Shown one piece after another: positions 57,067-64,000 of a stretch of 64,000 bases of DNA (the first letter of the stretch is position 1; the number at the start of each line of letters is the position of its first letter). Origin of the DNA: Symbiodinium sp. CCMP2592 (lineage: Eukaryota > Sar > Dinophyceae > Suessiales > Symbiodiniaceae); NCBI GenBank assembly GCA_905221615.1, contig CAJNDT010005457.1:1-64000 (forward strand), in the 5' to 3' direction. The position numbers were made by a program, and so were the translations under genes. The notes below the pieces were generated by a model that saw nothing but the letters and a program-made list of their open reading frames with translations, was not told the origin of the DNA and did no database searches.

Positions 57067-58445
57067 CTCTTCGACGCTGCATCCCAGGCGCCCAGTAGCA
57101 CTCCTCCCAGTCCAGGTCCAGGCCAGGTGTCCCGGTCAGAAGTGTTTGCCCCTTCACAGAGACGAAGATCCTTTTCGGGAAGAATTCCGCCTTGATGTCT
57201 TTCGGCACAGTGTCGTCCGGGAGCTGCGCCTTAACCACGACCTCTAAGCCATTCCTTTCCCATGTATACTTCCCGTTTGGACCCTTTCCACCCTCCCCCA
57301 CATCATCCCGCCCAACAAGTGGAGCCTCCCACTCCGGCTCTACATCGTCTGGGCCCATGTCATCGATCTCTTCCCAGCCCAAAAGCTCGATGTCAAAGCG
57401 CACCGTCGCGTTTGGTGGTATCTTCCATCCGGCTCCCTGTGCTCCATAGGCCACAGACGAGTCCATCAGAAAGAGCGACCTCCTGCAAACAACTCCGAAA
57501 TCTCGGTTCAGCTGCAGCACGCACAGATAACTTACCACAGTACCTTGACACACTGTTAGGATGGGAGCAGTCCGAGTGGCTCACCCTTCATCATGGTCGG
57601 AATACCTTTGTCCCAGCCACCGATGACGAAGCCCAAGCCGACTCGGAACGTGTACGGCTCATGTCGGGCACGCGTGTCATCGAAGACCTAAGCCAGAGTG
57701 AAACCCATAGTGCTCTCCGACTGCATTTGTTGGTGTCTGGTTGCCGGCAGTCGTGACGTGATTCTCACAGTATTATTAAGACAGTCGAGACTCAGTCCCA
57801 TCCTCGAGGGATCCGATGAAGTGCACCGTGACCTGCACGGCGGAAGCACCCAAAGAACAAACTCAAACCCAAACCCCCTGCCGCGAAAGGCACTGCTTGA
57901 ATCCAAACCCAAACCCACCCCACCCTCAGGGGGGAGGCAGGGAGCGACTTCTGCCTGTCTATTTGACTACATTAACTTCGATACACATACATACACGCGG
58001 CACTTGGAATTCAGTCACTGCGTGAATCGCGTATGACACTCGTCATGAAGCTCCGAGATCAAACCGAGGTCTTCACTTTGCATTGCTCGGTCTACACATT
58101 ACACAGAACACAGGGGCCTCTCACCTGTGCTCACATGCAATTATGCCGAATCCCCGGGTGTGCCGCCTCATCACCAAGCTGAGGGCGTCGGCTGAAGGCT
58201 GGAGCAGGCGAGATGATGTTCCTCGGTGTCAGACTGTGTAGGGGCCCCTGGGATCGCTTTCGAACCGGTTGCGACTTAGTGGTGGGCATGTCTGATTCCG
58301 CTGCCGGATCACAAGACATCCTCCATCTAAGCTCTGGCTGAACGTCGAAGCTGAGCAGCTTGACCAGGCTACCATTCCCCAGAATGTCTACCTCGTCTCC
58401 TTGCCCAGACATCAGCATGGCCATGAGCTCCTCATTGTCCTGACC
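57067..58445 (-). CDS. FKBP-type peptidyl-prolyl isomerase with C-terminal CS (p23/NudC-like) domain
   Basis: Read down the minus strand. Exon about 58445-58359 reads ELMAMLMSGQGDEVDILGNG and SLVK. Exon about 57832-57792 reads VTVHFIGSLEDGTE, the first FKBP strands. Exon 57687-about 57582 reads FDDTRARHEPYTF and FRVGLGFVIGGWDKGIPTMM. Exon about 57480-57067 reads SLFLMDSSVAYG, then VAYGAQGAGWKIPPNATVRF and FDIELLGW, the classical FKBP end, then an acidic linker, then YTWERNGLEVVVKAQLP and FPKRIFVSVKGQTLL, which is a CS domain. It should isomerise prolyl bonds and bind an Hsp90-type client or chaperone (inference from family). The frame is kept across the 57.5 kb intron if a GC-AG boundary is used; donor at 57066 is GTAAGG. 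The 3-prime exon after 57066 and one or more exons between 58359 and 57832 were not found. Confidence 0.75.
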
Positions 58446-58559
58446 TCGGCTGCCGGGTGGTGGGAGAAGTTGTCGGCGCACCGAAATCTTTGGTACCTAC
58501 GGCATCCTATGGCTATCCAATGGCCCTGCAAGCGACTGTAGAAGTCATCCGCCTCACTG

Positions 58560-58985
58560 TCCTCAGATGCGTGACAGCCCACCGCTGCTGGCAAATGCGG
58601 CAATCCAAATTCTGACCTGCCTTGGCCCGATAGAAGCCTTTCCCTCTGGTGAGTCAGGCTTCCATCTGCTCTGCCATCTCCCTGCTCGCTTGCTTCAATG
58701 CCTCGGAGCTGGGTACAACCCACATGTGCAGGTCAGTTTGAACTCGATGTTCGTCTAGAGAGTTGTGTATGAGACTTAATTACATGTTTTGAGACTTTAG
58801 CTACACGTTCAGTGTGTCTGCCTTTCGTGGCTTGTCCACTGCACATCTAGAGTCGCGACCGCAGCAAAGGCGCTTACGTTCCTGACGCTATCCTGCATGC
58901 TCTCATCAACGACTTCATCATGCTGTCTTCTCTGCAAATCAACCTCTGGGCAGGCAATGTGCTGAAGCACTTCGCTGAGTAAGCT
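58560..58985 (+). CDS. Candidate plus-strand exons, unknown
   Basis: 58567-58648 reads LLANAAIQILTCLGPIEAFP and ends at a good donor (TCTG then GTGAGTCAG). 58850-58982 reads GAYVPDAILHALINDFIMLS and LQINLWAGNVLKHFAE before TAA. The second has no start codon in frame. They could belong to one gene running opposite to the FKBP gene, or be chance frames. Confidence 0.3.
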
Positions 58986-61720
58986 ATCAGGCACTTCACA
59001 CTGACTTTAATTGAACACTTACTTGTACATGGACCCGACTTGGTGTAAGTGTCTTTCATGCAAGTTGAGGGCCCTCTACAGATCCGCCTGGTCCCTGGAA
59101 GGCCGAGGAACCGTGGGCCGGGCTCGCGCAGGCGACCGGCTTCCCACCTTGCAGAGCATGTGCCAGACACTTCACTCTGCTGGTCATGCTTGAAGCCTGC
59201 ATGGGATCTTATCTCGAGAATACGGACCCACCATAAGCAGTTCCGGTAACTTTCGGTTTTGGATGTGAAAACCTAGGCATGCCGAGCAAGCGACACCGCT
59301 TCACCGCTTCACAACCAGAATTCACTTGAGCTTGCAGTCGGGTTCCCCGAGATCAGCGATCAAACAAAACCCCGAAACTCCAGCTTGGTCCCTGCCGACG
59401 AGCCACTTGTCCGAGGCCCGGGATCCAAACCAGGGCCTTGCCCATCAAGACCTCGCAAGCTGCATTTATTCTTTGCTATTTTGCGAAGCAAACTGCGCCT
59501 CCTCAGGGCTTACTATGGCCTAGTGATGCCGTGTTTGCGGGTCCATGCGCACTTGCCCAGCCGAGACACTGTGGCGCCGGCGGCCAGCAGCAATCGCCAG
59601 CAACCGCAAACCTGACCCAGTGAAGCTGTTGCCATAATCACAGCCGGCTCAAGAATAGCAAGCATCTTGCAATCCATATCTCGCAGGCTGCATAAATGTA
59701 TGCCAGAGCAGCAAAAACAGCTTAAGGCAACTCCATGCTAGCCGCGCGACGCCATGGGCACGATGCCCTTTGGAGAGTGCTCTCTGCATCACGGCTGCAG
59801 CCATGACGCGAGATCTCCGGCTTCTAAATAATAATATGCATATGCATATGTATATACATCTGACCCATGGCCAAGGAGCTGCCTAAGCTTGTGGTAGCTG
59901 TGTTGGCACTGTATAAGGGTTTGCGGCAGGGGGTTACATCACGATTGGTACCAAGAAGATTTCGAAACCAGCTTGAGGACTACATAATTCAGTGGTCTGT
60001 GGGATCGCCAGATCCCGGGAGTATGTACAACTAAGATGCGGGCTCAAGAAACTGGATGAGGGGGTTGTTGTTTCAAACGTTTCGTCGGAGTTTGAGGGGC
60101 TACTCTGTATATTACTCTTACTCTTATTCCGAGTCTTGTTCTCGTCATTACCGTCATTGTCATTATCATTCTCACTATTAGTATATATTGTCATGTCTGA
60201 GTATAGACTAGACTCTGACGGCACGAATCACAATGCTTCTGTGCCGAAAGTTGCGGAACTCCAAGGGGTATATACATCTCCGGAAGGGCTCAAATGTTAG
60301 GGTGCTCTCAAACGCAGAGCTTTCGAGCAAAGCTGAAGAAAGGGACAGTTGCAGTTCTGACACACCCCGCCGTTTCTGGGCAAAACAGTGTGCCCGCCAT
60401 CTCATGCAGCCAAGACTCTTCAGGATCTTGCAGGTCCTGATGCCAAGAGTTTATCTAACGTCAGTGCGTTGAGCTGGTGAAGTGTATATGATACCATACG
60501 GTGGGTGCTGGACGTAAGTTGCTGAGGTCTCGGAGAAGCCGTAAATCTGACTCTGCTGGACTTGCGAGTGGGAGGCTGTCACGAAGGTACCTCGTATAAC
60601 GCCCCAGGCGGTTGAAAGCTTTAGGCTTGGTGCCGTGGAGCTACATCCAAAACGGCTTCAGCTACTACACCATAGCTTCTGCCAGCCAATTGAAAAGTCA
60701 TTGTAATCAGGCTTGAAACTCCCGTGAACTATAAGACTTGTTCCATGGTTCCTGCGCTGCATGCTGGGCCTGCCAAACAAACGACTATCATGTGTGGAGC
60801 TAGAAACCAAGGTTCAATCTCAAGATATCTCAAGCCCAGAAAAACAGACCCAAAGCCCTGTGTTCAAAAGCTCCGTCCATCATCTTCAACCGTTCTGTGA
60901 TTGCGTGCTTCCGGTAGCATTTGTACTTACTTGCAATGGAAACATCACTCATCCCTCGGTGAATCTGCACAGCAGCATCTGTGGCACTGCTGTGCCAAGA
61001 CAGCGGGAGAAGCCATTATGTACAAATTCTAGTGCGGAATGTAAATATCAGTAGATATCAGTAGTGTACAAACGACATGCAGGTGAAGGTGCCGATTTAC
61101 TGCAGACGCTGATGTTCTCGACATGCATCCCAAGCGCTACATAGGATCATCATCGAGGCTCAAAGTTAGATGCAGTGTGCATTTCACCCCCTCATCTCCC
61201 GCAAGCCCGTCAAAGACAGGCAAGAGGCAATGTAGCTGCAGATAGTAATCCAGATGGTGCAGCAAGAAGAAACGAAGACAAGGCAGACGTGTGATAGTGC
61301 GACATAGCTCGTCAGTCGACGCCGATCTAAGTAAAACCTCCCGACGCTGCGAGTCGGCCCCGGCTACTTGTACCACGCCAGAGCAAGTCTGGACTTCTAG
61401 ACTTCTAGACTCCTCCCACTTCATCCTTGAACACCTCGCAACATAAACCCCACAAGACTAAGAACCCGCTACACCCGCTCAAGCTTAGCCAGGCAATGCT
61501 GAACCCATCATTGCCGGGATCCCTGAGCACTCAGAACCCTAGCCGAAGCCCATGTTGGAAAGCAGCCGTCCTGTGAAGATAAACAAAATGCTGGACCTCA
61601 CTTGCGCGGCTGCACTACTTCACCAGTCTTCTGAAGATCAGGTAAAGCCGGTACTGCCATGCTCGGGTTCAATGGAGCGCTCCATGCAGCAGCTCCCACG
61701 CTAGCTGACTCTAGCTGTCC
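58986..61720. other. No supported gene
   Basis: A small frame at 60760-61054 and minus 61137-61424 (LPCLRFFLLHHLDYYLQLHC, DEGVKCTLHLTLSLDD) are open but unsupported. Confidence 0.4.
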
Positions 61721-61726
61721 ACGAGG

Positions 61727-62540
61727 CTATACAGTACCTCTCATCTCAAAGCAGCCTAAGCAGCGGGTCACAGCATCCAGGCTACTTGCAGAGCTGACGT
61801 CAAAGCCCCAGGCGGCTTCGTCCACTTTGGCCTTTGCACAAGAAAGCTCGAGGCTCGCAGGATTGAAGCTTTCCACGAGAAGCTTCTTTGTGTTGGCAGC
61901 AAGTTGGCAAGCGTCGATGTTACTCTCCTCATGGCCCCCAGACAGACATTCACACGCCATGACTCCTTCTGCTGGGAACCCGGCTGCCAGTCTTTGTGGC
62001 AGCTGTGCGACCGGACCTTCACTAGACCAATGCTGCGAAATTGGCTTCTCTACTGCTTGCAGTGCTCTCACAGTTTGTGGGCTGCAACTGCAAACGCCGC
62101 TCGTTTTACCATGTACTCCACCAAAGTTGCCATGATGAAGGAGGCCGTCTGTTCAAGCGGATTTGAGGAAGTCTTTGTGCCGCGAACGAATATAAGCGGC
62201 ATTCCCGACGCTTCAATCTCAAGTGTCCCACCGCAAGATCCCGCGTGCCTTTGCCCGGCTCGAGGAGGGTCAGCCTGCCGCTTCGGAGGTCTCATTTTCG
62301 GCCGAATGCTGTCTTGGCTTAGTGTGGCTTCACAACACACTCGGGCCCGGAAACAAAACCTGTCGGCACTTTCAGGAAACCGCTGCAACTGCACGTTGCC
62401 TAGAGGACAAGGCTCTGACCAAAAGTCGAGGCGATCCACTGATGACTCGGAAACGGCCTGCGAGAAAGCTGACGAAAGCTGTGTGCACAATGAACTCACA
62501 CCACTGCACCGACTTCGCATGATTACGCTTCTGATCAGAA
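61727..62540 (-). CDS. Candidate gene, unknown, with a frame change
   Basis: The minus strand reads RFPESADRFCFRARVCCEAT, then EIEASGMPLIFVRGTKTSSN and LEQTASFIMATLVEYMVKRA up to about 62105, then in another frame VEKPISQHWSSEGPVAQLPQ, SGGHEESNIDACQLAANTKK and LLVESFNPASLELSCAKAKV to about 61745. The join near 62060-62085 has no room for a normal intron. Composition suggests real coding but I do not recognise the family. Confidence 0.35.
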
Positions 62541-62544
62541 GCAC

Positions 62545-64000
62545 ATTGGGTGGGCCTCAACACAGAGAGAGAGAGAGAACCCATGAAAGCCATGCTTGTC
62601 TGCTGCACGGCTTCCCTAGCCCTGGGCCTGAAGCACGTCGCGCACGTGCTTCCTATGCTCGTCATCGTAGCTGTCAGCCTCATCTCTCACTTTGACATGC
62701 AAGACAAGCGTGTATGTATGGAAGATCATATCACTGAGATGTTTAGGCGATTCCAAATTCGGCAAGGGCTGAAAGCTGTGACTGGGAAGAACTTTGATCG
62801 TAAAGCGCATTCACCTCCCCACCGAAGGACCGAAAGGAATTGTCTGACTAGCATCTCGCGCACCCTTTCTTCAGAGACTGCAGCGTGAAGACGCGGTAGA
62901 AGCGGCTCTCGGTTGGTCAGCAGTTGCAGCGTACTTAACAAAGTGGAGCCCTTATTCGTAGCAAACCTTCACGTGACTCCGGAGGCAAGCGTTTCACATG
63001 CTGAAGTCGGCGCTGAGGTTTGGCAATAAAATTAATTGCTGCAACGTGCATGACCTGAACATCACCGTGCCCACGTGGCACAGGACATAAACCGAGTGCA
63101 AGCTTTGCTCCTACTGTAGATGCGGGACGAGCGTATGAGAGCTTTTGGGCTTCAGACATGCTGAAGGCGTCTGTCGCCACGTTCCGTTACTGTATGTGAC
63201 ACTTTGTGGACACGAGAGGTTGCAAATATGCGTGGAGATATACATGAAAATACTTTTAGCGGCCGACGCATCTCATCAAAGTCTGCAGGCTGGGCCTGTG
63301 ATGTACATCACGTGTGTCTGTTTTGATGGGCACTCCCTAAGTTCGGTCGGCTCGCTCTGTCTGCCAGGATCCGAACGAGAGAGATCTGCAGGATGGCATT
63401 CATCTCACCTGCAACGCCAAGGCACAGGAATCTGCAGTTGGAATGCAGTCGAAGCGTTCATGCCTGGCATGACGTGTTCACAAACCAGGCGTTTCCTTTC
63501 GTTGCGCAAGACTTGCAAGCTGGACTCTGGGGCGTGCAATAACGCCGTGCAAGGATTAGAATCGCATTCTCGCCACAATCCCGTGCGGGCATGAACCGAT
63601 GTCGTTGTCATATCCACTATACTTTGGTGCTTCCGAGCGCACTGTCCGCCGTGGATTGGCTGTGATAGGATGCGATGTGTGTACGAGTGTAGTGGCCCAG
63701 GTCCCATGGGATTATGACGTGGAAACGCTTCAGCTCTTTCTGCGTCGCAGTCCCGTGCTCGTGTCAGCCTTCAGAAGTCGTGGCAGGGCTTCACCTTTTC
63801 GGAATTACCCACACCTACATGAACCGCCACAGAGCCGTGGGTCGTGCGTGCTCCCGCCATCGTGCCGCTCTTTTGCCGTACTGATTGGTCGCCTCGGGTG
63901 CTGTGCTTCCTGGATCATGCTGGATGTTGTTGGTTCCGTTCGGTGCTCTTTCAGTGTTTGGAGTTTAAGCTGGCGTAATCTGATCGTGAGTTTTGTTGAC
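62545..64000. other. No supported gene
   Basis: Ambiguous frames on both strands (plus 62550-62888, plus 63145-63594) without motifs. Confidence 0.4.

Noticed and set aside
1..64000. CRISPR array or bacterial operon structure
   Set aside because: Repeats are micro- or minisatellites without spacers of even length, and genes are split by introns.

Overview
This window looks like dinoflagellate nuclear DNA, most likely Symbiodiniaceae-type. The reasons are: small exons split by short introns with mixed GT-AG and GC-AG boundaries; near absence of long uninterrupted reading frames; heavy microsatellite content (TA, CA, CT/GA, GGT); abundant GCATGC-type words; interstitial TTTAGGG-like telomeric blocks; and several protein families that, from memory, are highly multi-copy in Symbiodiniaceae genomes. 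No prokaryotic operon, tRNA, rRNA or CRISPR array was seen. Family assignments rest on recall and motif reading; no search was run.

Region 0.4-23 kb carries a run of plus-strand, multi-exon genes: an unknown gene (426-1441); a small basic protein (last exon 2160-2504) ending in a perfect hairpin; a methyltransferase-like ELFAG-type gene (about 3429-4738); a coiled-coil gene (5643-10302) built from tandemly duplicated in-frame exons; a transposase-like gene (about 10880-13237); a LINE remnant (14.7-16.3 kb); a two-gene cassette (16995-20112) flanked by short direct repeats; and a second transposase-like gene (about 21572-22760). Some of these carry single-base frameshifts, so the block is probably a mix of expressed and decaying mobile-element-associated genes. 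A palindrome with core CCTGGAATCCAGG recurs just downstream of three of the gene ends.

Region 23.4-32 kb is a repeat graveyard. Degenerate reverse-transcriptase pieces lie all on the minus strand. Between them are telomere-like DNA that switches strand, poly-G and poly-C tracts, inverted AAATAGGTGG boxes, hairpins with 16-base arms, and a 110-140 bp satellite of seven units.

Region 32-64 kb is AT-variable, microsatellite-rich and hard to annotate. The one confidently recognised gene is on the minus strand at about 57067-58445: an FKBP-type peptidyl-prolyl isomerase fused to a CS (p23/NudC-like) domain. Other minus-strand stretches at 38.5, 39.3, 44.3, 47.3, 49, 51.5, 52.4 and 62 kb read like exons of unknown genes and are listed with low confidence. 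A foldback, MITE-like element lies at 53.4 kb.
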